DNA of 64,000 nt. It comes from Fastidiosipila sp963510375 (lineage in GTDB: Bacteria > Bacillota > Clostridia > Saccharofermentanales > Fastidiosipilaceae). Location of the stretch: NCBI GenBank assembly GCA_963510375.1, contig CAUPES010000001.1:124001-188000 (forward strand), written 5' to 3'. Positions 42,985 through 52,500 of this stretch are shown piece by piece (the first letter of the stretch is position 1; each line of letters opens with the position of its first letter). The notes beneath the pieces are model-generated. The model was not told the origin of the DNA. It saw only the letters and a program-made list of their open reading frames with translations, and ran no database searches. The translations under genes were made by a program, and so were the position numbers.

Positions 42985-45900
42985 CTAATCTAAATCTAAT
43001 CCTGCTAAATGAGCATTATTGTCTAAGTTTAATGAGATTACTTTTGAAACACCTCGTTCGGGCATAGTAATTCCATAAATTGTATTTGCGGATTCCATAG
43101 TTCCTCTTCTATGTGTAACTAGTACATATTGAGTTTCTTTGGAGTGGCGGCTAATATAATCTGCAAATCTGAAAATATTAGCTTCGTCCAAAGCTGCCTC
43201 AACTTCGTCTAGTACACAGAATGGTGCAGGGTTTAATTTTTGAATGGCGAATAAAAGCGCAATAGCTGTTAAACATCGTTCTCCACCTGATAAGGAAAGA
43301 ATATTTTGGACTTTTTTCCCAGGAGGTGAAGCAATAATGTTAATCTCACTGTTTAATATGTCGTTCTCTTCGTTTAAACTTAATTCAGCGAAACCTCCAG
43401 CAAACAGTTCTTTAAATACTGCATTAAATTGTTCATTAATAAACTTGAATGCATCAGAGAACTGAGATTTCATCTTATCTAGAAGATATTTAATTAATTC
43501 TTTAAGATCCTTAGCGGCTAACTCAACATCTTCTTTTTGTTTAAGGGTAAAGTCATAGCGATCATTAACAGACTTACTTTCTTCAATTGCTTGAATATTA
43601 ACTTCACCTAAACTTTTAATTTGCTTACGTAGTCTATCAATAGATGTTTTAGTTCTATCTAAATCAAGATCGTCTCTATACCAATTGTCCTTGTCTGCAA
43701 AAGTTAGATTGTATTCTTCCCAAAGCTTAGAACGTTGATCCATTAAGTTGGTTTTATTGTTCTCTAGTTTTTGTTCTAACCTACCTTGTTCCTGACCAAG
43801 TTTGGTCAGGTAGGAACTGACAGTATTAAGATTTTCACTACTGCTTTCAATGCTTTTGTTTGCCAGTTCAAGATCAGATTTAAGTTTCTCAATTTCTTCT
43901 AGTAATTTTTCTTCAACACTGGTTTTCTCAGCTAATTTGTTGTTTTCTTCGACTATCAAGCTATCTAGTTCAACGCTTCTGTCAGCATTACGTTGCTGTG
44001 TAGAATTTTGTTTTTCTATAGAACTTAGTAGTTCATTTTGTTCAGTAGTTAAACGCTTATAAATAAGTTCATTTGAGTTCTTCTGTTCATTTAATTTAGC
44101 AAATTGAACTTCAATTTGAGATTTGAGAACGAAAAGTTCTTCTTGTTCTGCTTTCCTTTTCTCAAGATTTGCCTCAAGTTTCTCTATTCTCTCTTCTAGA
44201 TCTTTGGAACTAGACTTTAATTCATCCATTTCAGCAAACTTCTGGCTAAGATCACTTGATTGAGTAGATTCTTGTTCTGCAATGTGATTTAAATCACTTT
44301 GATTTTGAGCAAGCTGTGAATCTAATTTGGCAACAGATTCTTGATTTTGTTCAATCTTTAAGTTAATTGCAAGCAATTTATCTTTTTCAAGAGCATTATT
44401 ATGTTTTAGTTCTTCTAATAACTCTTTATTTTTTTCGAATTTTAAAGTACTATTTTGAATTTCTTCGCTCAATGACTTAAGTTCGTTTTGATTCCTAGTA
44501 ATTAAAAATTTAAGGTCGCTAATTACACGTTTACGGCCAAGTAAACTAGATGTTTGATTATTGGATTTATTAGAGCCCCCGCTCATTGATCCACCAGTAT
44601 TCATTAAGTCACCATCTAAGCTTACAATTCTTACTTTAAAACCGGTATTTTTGGCCATGTTAACAGCGTTTTCTAAAGTGTCAGCAACCACGGTCCTACC
44701 AAGTGCATAGCTAACAACATTATCAATTTTACTATCATAGCTGATAACATCACTAGCAACTCCTAGATAGCCCTTTAAACGGCTGACTGTATCCATTAAA
44801 TGGTCTTGAATTTCATTAGGGTTAATTTGATTAATAGGTAAAAATGTAGCCCTACCGAGCTTATCTTTTTTCAGAATATTAATCATTTCCTGAGCATCAC
44901 GTTCAGTTTCAACAACTATATTTTGACTGCTAGCACCTAAAGCATTTGAGATAGCAGTTTCAAATTTTTCTGGAACTTTTAGCAAACTTGCTAGCGGACC
45001 TAGCACTGAGTTATGACTATCTTTTATTTTATTCATTAAATTTTTAACTGCATAACTATATCCTTCATAGCTATTTTGTAAGCTTTCCTGAGTTTTTAAC
45101 TGGTACTTACTTTCATTTAAGCTATTCTGAAGAGTATTAGCTTCATTTATTTTTGAGTTTAAATTATTTTCAAACTGTTCTTGTTCTTTAGTTAATGACT
45201 TAAGCTTATCTTGGAATTCATTTATTAAATTACTGATTTTAGTTTTTTCAGTGGTTAATTTAGAAAAAACATTTTCTAAATCTGCTAGTTCATTTCTTAG
45301 AGTGGCTTCTTCTTTATTCAAGATTAGTTTATGTTGTTTTAAAACTTCTTGATTTGTTAAATCGTTTTGAAGATTTTTTTCTGCTATAGAAATTTTTGCA
45401 GTCAGCTCGTTTAACTGACTTTTAAAACTAGTAATTTCTGCAATATCGCTCTTTGAAACATTCTCTAAATCACTTAATTTAGAGCTTTTTTCTTGGAACT
45501 CATTTGACACTTTATCAATTTCTAAATTAATACCAGAAAGAAATTCTTTAGCCTTAAACAGTTCTTCCTCGATATCTTTTAATCTAAGATTAGCTGACTC
45601 ATTATCTGCAACTTGTTCCTCATGCATAGAAGCTATGCTTTGTAACTCTTGTTGATAGAGCGCTAATGCTTGTTTAGAATTAGTTATAATTGCTCTATTC
45701 TCATCAAAATTATTATTTAAACCAGAAATTTGAAGATTCAATAGTTGAATTTGCTCTCTATTGGCAGCAGAATCATCTAAAATTTTATTTTTTTCAGTTT
45801 CTGCTAATTCAATATTTTGAGCATTTTCTTTGATGGATTTTTCTAAGTCTTGTTGTATCTTTTCTTGATTTTCAATTAAATAATATAAATATGCTAAATC

Positions 45901-46575
45901 TAATTCTTTAAGCTCTTCTCTTAAATTGAGATATTTATGAGCTTTTTTTGCCTGTTTTTCCAGTGGTTCTTTTTGCTTAGAAATTTCAGAAAGAATATCA
46001 TTAATTCTTATTAAATTTTGTTCAGTATGTTCTAACTTTCTACTAGCCTCTTGATGGCGTAATTTGTATTTACTAATACCACTAGCTTCATCCAGCATTT
46101 TACGACGTAGGTCAGAACGCCCACTAAGTATACTGTCAACTCGACCTTGTCCAATCATGGAATATCCGTCTTTACCTATACCAGTGTCTAAAAATAACTC
46201 AGTTATATCTTTTAGTCTACAGGTATTGTTGTTTAATAAATACTCACTTTCTCCATTTCTATATATACGTCTTGTAACGTGAACTTCAGGATAATCGATT
46301 TCGATGCTATGGTCAGAGTTATCCATAACAAGTGTTATTTCAGCAAATGATAGAGCTCTCTTATTTTCTGTACCGGCAAAAATTAACTCATCCATCTTAT
46401 CTACACGTAAGTTTTTGCTTGACTGTTCACCTAAAACCCAGCGAATAGCATCAGTAATGTTTGATTTACCGCTCCCGTTAGGTCCAACTACAGCAGTAAC
46501 ACCCTCATGAAATTCAATTACTGTTCTATCGTAGAATGATTTAAAACCTTGCAAAATAAGAGATTTTAATTTCAT
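42985..46575 (-). CDS. smc: chromosome segregation protein SMC
   Basis: Condensin ATPase, 1196 residues. The N-terminal head has FKSFYDRTVIEF and Walker A GPNGSGKSN near residue 32. Two very long coiled-coil arms (about residues 170-500 and 680-1000) flank a Gly-rich hinge with LDGDLMNTGGSMSGGS. The C-terminal head has LSGGERCLTAIALLFA and the Walker B CVLDEVEAALDEAN. All motifs are intact. The ATG overlaps the rnc stop (TAATG). ScpA/ScpB genes are not in the window. Confidence 0.98.
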   Translation of the reverse strand: MKLKSLILQGFKSFYDRTVIEFHEGVTAVVGPNGSGKSNITDAIRWVLGEQSSKNLRVDKMDELIFAGTENKRALSFAEITLVMDNSDHSIEIDYPEVHVTRRIYRNGESEYLLNNNTCRLKDITELFLDTGIGKDGYSMIGQGRVDSILSGRSDLRRKMLDEASGISKYKLRHQEASRKLEHTEQNLIRINDILSEISKQKEPLEKQAKKAHKYLNLREELKELDLAYLYYLIENQEKIQQDLEKSIKENAQNIELAETEKNKILDDSAANREQIQLLNLQISGLNNNFDENRAIITNSKQALALYQQELQSIASMHEEQVADNESANLRLKDIEEELFKAKEFLSGINLEIDKVSNEFQEKSSKLSDLENVSKSDIAEITSFKSQLNELTAKISIAEKNLQNDLTNQEVLKQHKLILNKEEATLRNELADLENVFSKLTTEKTKISNLINEFQDKLKSLTKEQEQFENNLNSKINEANTLQNSLNESKYQLKTQESLQNSYEGYSYAVKNLMNKIKDSHNSVLGPLASLLKVPEKFETAISNALGASSQNIVVETERDAQEMINILKKDKLGRATFLPINQINPNEIQDHLMDTVSRLKGYLGVASDVISYDSKIDNVVSYALGRTVVADTLENAVNMAKNTGFKVRIVSLDGDLMNTGGSMSGGSNKSNNQTSSLLGRKRVISDLKFLITRNQNELKSLSEEIQNSTLKFEKNKELLEELKHNNALEKDKLLAINLKIEQNQESVAKLDSQLAQNQSDLNHIAEQESTQSSDLSQKFAEMDELKSSSKDLEERIEKLEANLEKRKAEQEELFVLKSQIEVQFAKLNEQKNSNELIYKRLTTEQNELLSSIEKQNSTQQRNADRSVELDSLIVEENNKLAEKTSVEEKLLEEIEKLKSDLELANKSIESSSENLNTVSSYLTKLGQEQGRLEQKLENNKTNLMDQRSKLWEEYNLTFADKDNWYRDDLDLDRTKTSIDRLRKQIKSLGEVNIQAIEESKSVNDRYDFTLKQKEDVELAAKDLKELIKYLLDKMKSQFSDAFKFINEQFNAVFKELFAGGFAELSLNEENDILNSEINIIASPPGKKVQNILSLSGGERCLTAIALLFAIQKLNPAPFCVLDEVEAALDEANIFRFADYISRHSKETQYVLVTHRRGTMESANTIYGITMPERGVSKVISLNLDNNAHLAGLDLD

Positions 46576-47306
46576 TAATTATTATTCTCCTTAATTTTAT
46601 ACTCATCTAAGAAGTTATGAGCAGCTCCTTGTTCTGCCATTTTTTTTGAATTTGCGGAAGCTGGAGTATATCTTATTCCTTTATATTCAACAGAAATTGT
46701 AAATGTTTTATCATGTGCAGGACCGGTTTCAGATAACATAACAAAATTTACTTGAGGAAGGTTTTCTTCTGCCTGTAAAACTTGATACAATTTACTTTTA
46801 TAATCATAAACTAAATTTCCAGATTTGGCATAGTTGTAAATAGGATTTAATACGTCATTAACAAAAGTTTTGCTTGCTTCCCAGCCACCATCAATGAATA
46901 TAGCTCCAATAATTGCTTCCATAGCATCTTCCGAGTTAGAAGATTTATCTCTACCACCAGTCTTTTCTTCACCCTGGCCTAATCGTAAGTAGCTTTGCAG
47001 TCCAATGGATCGAGCGACTTTAACTAAGCTTTCTTCTCTAACTGTTAAAGATCTAATTTTAGTCATTTGACCTTCAGTAAAATTAGCTTCATCAAGAAAA
47101 AGATTCTCTGAAATAATTGCTTCAAGCACTGCATCTCCAAGAAATTCTAACCTTTCGTTATCTCTAGTAGATGGATCTTCGCTTTCATTAGCGTATGATG
47201 AATGTGTCAATGCTTCAATAAGTAAATCTATATTCTTAAAATCGTAGGAAAGATAAATTTTTGAAAAAGTTTTATATTTATCAATTAATTTTTTAACCAT
47301 AGACAT
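46575..47306 (-). CDS. rnc: ribonuclease III
   Basis: Cuts double-stranded RNA in rRNA and mRNA processing. The signature NERLEFLGDAVLEAIIS and the second acidic cluster EDAMEAIIGAIFIDGGW form the catalytic domain. A double-stranded RNA-binding domain follows (DYKSKLYQVLQAEENLPQV to KMAEQGAAHNFL). Length is 243 residues. AGGAGG precedes the ATG. acpP lies upstream behind a terminator; smc is coupled downstream. Confidence 0.97.
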   Translation of the reverse strand: MSMVKKLIDKYKTFSKIYLSYDFKNIDLLIEALTHSSYANESEDPSTRDNERLEFLGDAVLEAIISENLFLDEANFTEGQMTKIRSLTVREESLVKVARSIGLQSYLRLGQGEEKTGGRDKSSNSEDAMEAIIGAIFIDGGWEASKTFVNDVLNPIYNYAKSGNLVYDYKSKLYQVLQAEENLPQVNFVMLSETGPAHDKTFTISVEYKGIRYTPASANSKKMAEQGAAHNFLDEYKIKENNN

Positions 47307-47329
47307 TATTTATCTACCTCCTACAAAAA

Positions 47330-47361
47330 ATTGTTAAAAAAGCGCCTCTATTAAAGGCGCT
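47330..47361 (-). terminator. terminator of acpP
   Basis: AGCGCCT (47341-47347) / AGGCGCT (47355-47361), seven-base loop; followed on the minus strand by TTTTTAACAATTTTTT. The rnc ribosome site lies just beyond, so read-through may feed rnc. Confidence 0.82.
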
Positions 47362-47389
47362 ATCTCAATATATAATAATCTAATAATGA

Positions 47390-47635
47390 TTAATTGTAAA
47401 AGTTATCTTTAATATAATTGACAACATCTGCAACGTTAGAAATTTTCTCTGCATCTTCATCAGGAATTGAAACTTCAAATTCTTGTTCCAAAGTCATGAT
47501 TAATTCGACTATATCTAGTGAATCAGCGTTTAAATCATCAATAAAATTAGCATCCATTGTAACTTCTTCAGGTTCGACTCCTAATTGATCTACTAAAATA
47601 TCTTGTACTTCTTTAAATATTTCTTGTTGTGTCAT
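47390..47635 (-). CDS. acpP: acyl carrier protein
   Basis: Carrier of growing fatty-acyl chains. DDLNADSLDIVELIM contains the Ser that receives 4'-phosphopantetheine, and helix 3 IPDEDAEKISNVADVVNYI completes the fold. The protein is acidic, 81 residues. AGGAGG precedes the ATG. Unusually for ACP it is not beside fab genes but sits between pgsA and rnc, a position seen in other Firmicutes. Confidence 0.97.
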   Translation of the reverse strand: MTQQEIFKEVQDILVDQLGVEPEEVTMDANFIDDLNADSLDIVELIMTLEQEFEVSIPDEDAEKISNVADVVNYIKDNFYN

Positions 47636-47653
47636 TTTATATCCTCCTATATA

Positions 47654-47678
47654 AATAACTATTCTATAAATAGTTATT
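47654..47678. promoter_or_regulatory. inverted repeat in the acpP leader
   Basis: AATAACTAT (47654-47662) / ATAGTTATT (47670-47678) lies directly upstream of the acpP ribosome site. It could be an operator or an mRNA 5' hairpin. It does not match the FapR consensus that I know. Confidence 0.4.
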
Positions 47679-47754
47679 CATCTGTTAAATACTATATATT
47701 ATAAATATGAACAAAATATAATGTTTTAATACAATTTAAGATTTTAACAGAAAA

Positions 47755-48345
47755 TTACTCTGTAAGTAATGACTTATTGTCTGTAATATAAGTTAAACCT
47801 GATAATATTGTGATAATAATTGTTAGAACAAGAATTACATCAACTAGTATGGTCAGAGTATTAGTAAATGCATGATGACCAATGTTAACAATTAAAATAT
47901 GCTCTATCATTAGTGCAATTATTGCAATCATTTGTAAAGTTGCTTTTATTTTACCAAACATCTTAGATGCAACGATTACTCCTTTGCTAGCAGCTATTGT
48001 TCTAACGCCTGTAACAATGAATTCTCTAAATAATATGACAATTGGGAACCATGCAGTTAATCTACCTAGAGAAGCGAAAGCAATAAATGCTGAAATAACT
48101 AAAAGTTTATCTGCAATAGGATCTAAAAACTTACCTAGATTAGTAACTAAATTTCTCTTTCTGGCAATATTTCCATCAAAATAGTCTGTTAATGAAGCTG
48201 TTATAAATATTATTAATGCGAAAATCATTCCATATTTATTTAAAAAGATATTCCAGGAATTTGCACCAGGCATAGGTATCATAAAAATTAACATTATCGG
48301 AATTAATATAATTCTGAATGTAGATAATTTATTAGGTAAATTCAT
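47755..48345 (-). CDS. pgsA: CDP-diacylglycerol-glycerol-3-phosphate 3-phosphatidyltransferase
   Basis: Membrane enzyme making phosphatidylglycerol phosphate. NLPNKLSTFRIILIPIMLI opens the protein. The CDP-alcohol phosphotransferase motif is seen in TDYFDGNIARKRN with the following GKFLDPIADKLL (D-x2-D-G-x2-A-R...D-x3-D pattern). At least five hydrophobic segments span the 196 residues. AGAGAGGT precedes the ATG. It lies in the recA-recX-pgsA neighbourhood. Confidence 0.95.
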   Translation of the reverse strand: MNLPNKLSTFRIILIPIMLIFMIPMPGANSWNIFLNKYGMIFALIIFITASLTDYFDGNIARKRNLVTNLGKFLDPIADKLLVISAFIAFASLGRLTAWFPIVILFREFIVTGVRTIAASKGVIVASKMFGKIKATLQMIAIIALMIEHILIVNIGHHAFTNTLTILVDVILVLTIIITILSGLTYITDNKSLLTE

Positions 48346-48437
48346 AATTAAACCTCTCTCAAAAGTTATGTAATTATAATACTACATATCCGAGATATTT
48401 AAAATAAAACTGAATTAAAATAGGAAACTATAAAGTT

Positions 48438-48974
48438 TTACTTCTGGCCGAATTGATTTAAAAAATTATTACAAAATTCGTCTGTAAAGCCTCGATTATT
48501 TGCTTTTCTAATTAGTTTAACTTTAAGATTATATCTATCGTTAGGATCTTCAGAATTTACATAATCATGAAATAAAGATGTGAATTTATTGGCAATTAAT
48601 TCAGCTAATAAAACTCTATCACTAACATTATTTAATAAGCTAGTTTCGATTATATCCTCTTTAATCCCGAGATTTATCATTCTACGTTTCAAGGCAAGAT
48701 GACTTTCAGCTTTAGAATTACGTCTGGCTTTTATTACAGATTCAGCCATTTCTTGATCGGACAAGTATCCATCAATATCAAGTTGTCTTAAGATTTCAGT
48801 AATAATATGATTAGGAAAATCATCAGCTGCTAATTTTTTTCTACACTGGCCTGTACTTCTAGTACGCAATGCAAGATACTGAATAGCAGCTGTTCTACAT
48901 TTCCTTAATAGTTCTTCTTCTTCTAATTCTTGATCAGATTTTTTTTTCTGATTATAATCCCAATATATCATCAA
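48438..48974 (-). CDS. recX: RecA regulator RecX
   Basis: Small helical modulator of RecA filaments, 178 residues. CRTAAIQYLALRTRSTGQCRKKL, IDGYLSDQEMAESVIKAR and the repeated three-helix units fit RecX. The gene overlaps the end of recA by about 20 bases, so the two are translationally coupled; two adjacent ATGs (48974 and 48971) make the exact start uncertain. Confidence 0.9.
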   Translation of the reverse strand: MMIYWDYNQKKKSDQELEEEELLRKCRTAAIQYLALRTRSTGQCRKKLAADDFPNHIITEILRQLDIDGYLSDQEMAESVIKARRNSKAESHLALKRRMINLGIKEDIIETSLLNNVSDRVLLAELIANKFTSLFHDYVNSEDPNDRYNLKVKLIRKANNRGFTDEFCNNFLNQFGQK

Positions 48975-50145
48975 TTAGATCTTCTTCGCTTTTACCTTCG
49001 CCATCAGGCACTTCAAAATTATTATTATCTGCTGTTTTTGATGATTTATCTGAACTTCCGCTTTCTTCATCATTTTCTGAATCATTAGTGCTATCTAAAT
49101 CATCTTCAAGAATTCCGTAAGCAATTCTAACTTTTGTGGAGATTTCTTCTAAAATTTCTGGATTGTCTTTAAGCCAGTTAATACTATTTTCTCTACCTTG
49201 AGCTATTTGCTCATCATTATATGAATACCAGGAACCAGATTTTACGATAATATCCTTCTCTACTGCAAGGTCAACGATATCACCGATTTGAGAAATACCT
49301 TCGCCATAAATTAAGTCAAATTCAACTTCTTTGAATGGAGGTGCTAATTTGTTTTTAACAATTTTCACTCTAGTTCTATTACCATAAGCATCTTTACCAT
49401 TTTTTAATGTGTCAATTTTACGTACATCTAGACGAATTGATGAGTAGAATTTCAAAGCACGTCCACCGGGAGTGGTTTCAGGACTTCCAAACATTACACC
49501 GACTTTTTCACGTAATTGGTTTATAAAGATAATTACAGTTTCAGATTTACTAATTATGCTTGTTAATTTACGAAGTGCTTGGGACATAAGTCTTGCTTGC
49601 AAACCAATATATTGATCGCCCATCTCACCATCAATTTCAGCTCTAGGAACAAGTGCAGCAACAGAGTCGATAACGATTACATCTATTGCGCCACTTCTTA
49701 CAAGTGCTTCAGCTATTTCTAGGGCTTGTTCACCGTTATCTGGTTGAGAAACAATTAAATTATCAATATCAACACCTAATTTCTCAGCATAACTAGGATC
49801 TAATGCATGTTCAGCATCAATAAATGCTGCTGTACCACCCATTTTCTGAGCTTCCGCAGCAACATGAAGAGCAACAGTAGTTTTACCAGAAGATTCTGGC
49901 CCATAAATTTCAATAATTCTACCAGTAGGCAATCCACCTATACCTAGAGCGACATCTAGTGAAAGTGATCCAGTAGGAATTGTTCTAATTTCACTTGGAT
50001 TAGTATCGTCACCCAATCTCATAACTGAACCTTTACCAAATTGTGTTTCAATTTTCTTAAGAGCTGCGCTAAGGGCTTTGTCTCTCTCTTCAAAAGCTAT
50101 GTTACTAACTTCTTCTGTAGATTTACCTTTTTTCTTTTTAGCCAT
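48952..50145 (-). CDS. recA: recombinase RecA
   Basis: Strand-exchange ATPase and LexA co-protease. GPESSGKTTVALH is Walker A, VIDSVAALVPRAEIDGEMGD and NQLREKVGVMFGSPETTPGG (loop 2) follow, and KFYSSIRLDVR is intact. The C-terminus has an acidic, Ser/Asp/Asn-rich tail of about 50 residues. Start 50145 is chosen because GGAGGT lies just before it; an ATG four codons upstream overlaps that site. A perfect SOS box lies 20 bases upstream. Confidence 0.98.
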   Translation of the reverse strand: MAKKKKGKSTEEVSNIAFEERDKALSAALKKIETQFGKGSVMRLGDDTNPSEIRTIPTGSLSLDVALGIGGLPTGRIIEIYGPESSGKTTVALHVAAEAQKMGGTAAFIDAEHALDPSYAEKLGVDIDNLIVSQPDNGEQALEIAEALVRSGAIDVIVIDSVAALVPRAEIDGEMGDQYIGLQARLMSQALRKLTSIISKSETVIIFINQLREKVGVMFGSPETTPGGRALKFYSSIRLDVRKIDTLKNGKDAYGNRTRVKIVKNKLAPPFKEVEFDLIYGEGISQIGDIVDLAVEKDIIVKSGSWYSYNDEQIAQGRENSINWLKDNPEILEEISTKVRIAYGILEDDLDSTNDSENDEESGSSDKSSKTADNNNFEVPDGEGKSEEDLIDDILGL

Positions 50146-50164
50146 GTCTACCTCCATTACTTAA

Positions 50165-50178
50165 CGAACAATTGTTCT
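50165..50178. promoter_or_regulatory. SOS (LexA) box of recA
   Basis: CGAAC-AATT-GTTCT: GAAC at 50166-50169 and GTTC at 50174-50177, a perfect GAAC-N4-GTTC dyad 20 bases before the recA ATG. The LexA encoded at 19100 should bind it. The recA promoter itself was not clear. Confidence 0.8.
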
Positions 50179-50298
50179 TATTTTACTATAAGTATTTTTA
50201 TTATACAAGTAGGAAATTCTTATTTTTGCTACAAATAGTTACAAGATCATTGAAAAATGGAAACAAAAATTAAAAATCTTAATTGTTTATCTATTCAA

Positions 50299-51603
50299 CT
50301 ACCCCTCCAAAAAATTATTTAGTAAAAGATAGTAAGCAGATTGACAAGCTTTATTTCTAATTTTTTGTCTATCACCTGTAAATTTAAACTCTTTAACTAT
50401 TTCTTTTTCTCCATTAGAAATTGAAATATATACTAGACCGACCTCTTTACCTTCACTTGGACTAGGTCCAGCATTTCCTGTAATCGCTATACTAAAATCA
50501 GAATTAAATAATTCTACGGCTCTTCTAGCCATTTCTATTGCAGTTTCTTGGCTTACGGCACCATGCATATTAACTATATCCTCAGAGACTCCAAGAACTT
50601 TAGTCTTAGTATCAATATTATATGTTACCATGCCACCTGCTAAAACTTTTGATGCACCGCTAATTTCAGCAAATTTTGAACAAGCTAATCCGGCAGTACA
50701 ACTTTCAGCAAATGATATTGTCTTTTGCTTTTCTACTAATTTATTAAACACTGTTTCGATCAAGTTAGAAGAATTCTTACTAAAAATGTATTGACCTAGT
50801 CTATCTTCAATTATTTTGACTGTATCAGATAATTCTTGCAGATTAGAAGTCCTCTTATGCTTATAGGATACCCTAATAATTAGTTCATCAGGAAACACAT
50901 AAGTTGCGACACTTGGGTTTTGCTTGGCAGCAATGTCTTTTAATGCCAAAAATGCGACAGATTCACTTAAGCCAAAAGCTCTCAAATAAACATTTTCGAT
51001 TTCATATTCACTGTGTTCTCGGATGAAGTGTTCAGCATAATTTTCGAACATATACGAATTTTCTTTAGGCGGACCTGGTAAAAGCATTAATAAGTTACTT
51101 GTTTCCGATGATAAAGCTGCATTCTTATTTTTCATGATAACCCCTGGAGCGGTACCTTTATCATTTGGAAGAATAATGCACTCTTCAGGAAGATATGCTT
51201 GTTTATAGTTGAGATTTTTATTTTGACTATCTGTTATTCCAGAATTATCTAAATAATTGTTTAATTTTTTTAGTTCCGTCTCAGAAAGAACTAAATTATT
51301 ATTTGTTAATTTGCTAGCTACACCAAGAGAAATATCGTCGGAAGTTGGTCCTAGACCTCCAGTAATAATAACTAGATCTGCTCTAGATAAAGCAAGCTTT
51401 AAAGTTTCAATTAAACGTATTTCATTGTCACCCACAGATTGTTGAAAATAGCAGTTAATTCCTAGATTAGATAGTTTTTTTGCTAGAAATTGTGCGTTAG
51501 TATTAAGTACTTGCCCAAGCAGAATTTCAGTGCCTACAGTTATAATCTCAGCAGTTTGTATTTTGAAATCTTTATCCAATATTAACTTACTATCTGTATC
51601 CAT
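50299..51603 (-). CDS. cinA: CinA-like competence/damage-inducible protein
   Basis: The N-terminal molybdopterin-binding-like domain (AEIITVGTEILLGQVLNTN, ITGGLGPTSDDIS, NDKGTAPG, LLPGPPKE) probably has ADP-ribose pyrophosphatase activity. The C-terminal nicotinamide-nucleotide amidase domain has SFAESCTAGL, GGMVTYNIDTKTKVLGV and ITGNAGPSP, the latter in place of the usual TGIAGPGG. The 434 residues include a polar N-terminal extension of about 17. The cinA-recA order is common; here recA is separated by a promoter region. It begins directly after the folD stop. Confidence 0.95.
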   Translation of the reverse strand: MDTDSKLILDKDFKIQTAEIITVGTEILLGQVLNTNAQFLAKKLSNLGINCYFQQSVGDNEIRLIETLKLALSRADLVIITGGLGPTSDDISLGVASKLTNNNLVLSETELKKLNNYLDNSGITDSQNKNLNYKQAYLPEECIILPNDKGTAPGVIMKNKNAALSSETSNLLMLLPGPPKENSYMFENYAEHFIREHSEYEIENVYLRAFGLSESVAFLALKDIAAKQNPSVATYVFPDELIIRVSYKHKRTSNLQELSDTVKIIEDRLGQYIFSKNSSNLIETVFNKLVEKQKTISFAESCTAGLACSKFAEISGASKVLAGGMVTYNIDTKTKVLGVSEDIVNMHGAVSQETAIEMARRAVELFNSDFSIAITGNAGPSPSEGKEVGLVYISISNGEKEIVKEFKFTGDRQKIRNKACQSAYYLLLNNFLEG

Positions 51604-52464
51604 TTAAATATTCTTTCTTCTTAAATAACAATTTAGAGTATTCTTTAGTAGCATAGCTATTGTCATGGGACCAACTCCACCAGGTACAGGAGTAATGGCT
51701 GCAACTTTAGATTCAATATCAGAAAAATCTACATCTCCAGTAATTTTTCTGCCACCTAATCTATTGATACCAACATCAACAACACATGCATTTTCTTTGA
51801 CCATATCTGCTGTTATATAATTTGCTTTCCCAATTGCGACAATTAAGATGTCTGCAGACTTAGTGAATTTTTTCAGGTTTTGAGTATGAGAGTGACAAAC
51901 TGTAACGGTTGCATTTTCTTGTAGTAAAAGTTGTATTAAAGGTTTACCCACGATATTACTTCTGCCTATGATAACTGCATGCTTACCATCAATATCGATA
52001 TTGTTGTATTTTAATAATTGAATAATGCCATTAGCAGTACAAGCAATCGGTGCATCTTCACCAAGACTCAATTTACCAACGTTTATTGGGTGTAATCCAT
52101 CTACATCTTTCTTAGGATCAATATAATTAAGCAGATCTTTTTCATGTTGCTTTAAAGATTCTGGTAAAGGTAATTGCAATAAAATACCATCCACACTATC
52201 GTCATGATTTAAAGTTTCAATAGCTGATTTAAGATCATCGAAACTTGAATTTTCAGGAAGATTAACTGTTTTAGATTCAAAAGAACATTCGTGAGCAGCT
52301 TTTTCTTTTCTATTTACATATATTAAAGAAGCTGGGTCTGTGCCAACTACAATTACTGCAAGCTGAGGAGCACGATTTCCTGAAGCTTTTAATTGTTCAA
52401 CCTTTTCAGACAAGTCATTTTTTATATTCTTTGATAAAATTTTTCCATCTAATAAAATGGCCAT
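51604..52464 (-). CDS. folD: methylenetetrahydrofolate dehydrogenase/cyclohydrolase FolD
   Basis: Bifunctional one-carbon enzyme making 10-formyl-THF. YVNRKEKAAHE holds the catalytic Lys in the YxxxK pattern, GILLQLPLP the substrate loop, PKKDVDGLHPINVG the conserved block, IGRSNIVGKPL the NADP site, and TPVPGGVGPMTIAML the C-terminus. Length 286 residues. AGAGGT precedes the ATG. The stop abuts the cinA start. Confidence 0.97.
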   Translation of the reverse strand: MAILLDGKILSKNIKNDLSEKVEQLKASGNRAPQLAVIVVGTDPASLIYVNRKEKAAHECSFESKTVNLPENSSFDDLKSAIETLNHDDSVDGILLQLPLPESLKQHEKDLLNYIDPKKDVDGLHPINVGKLSLGEDAPIACTANGIIQLLKYNNIDIDGKHAVIIGRSNIVGKPLIQLLLQENATVTVCHSHTQNLKKFTKSADILIVAIGKANYITADMVKENACVVDVGINRLGGRKITGDVDFSDIESKVAAITPVPGGVGPMTIAMLLKNTLNCYLRRKNI

Positions 52465-52500
52465 TTAATATACCTCTCAAATTCTAAATATACATAAATG

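Noticed and set aside
47882..48184. 100-codon plus-strand hydrophobic frame
   Set aside because: It mirrors the membrane segments of pgsA on the other strand and has no ribosome site.
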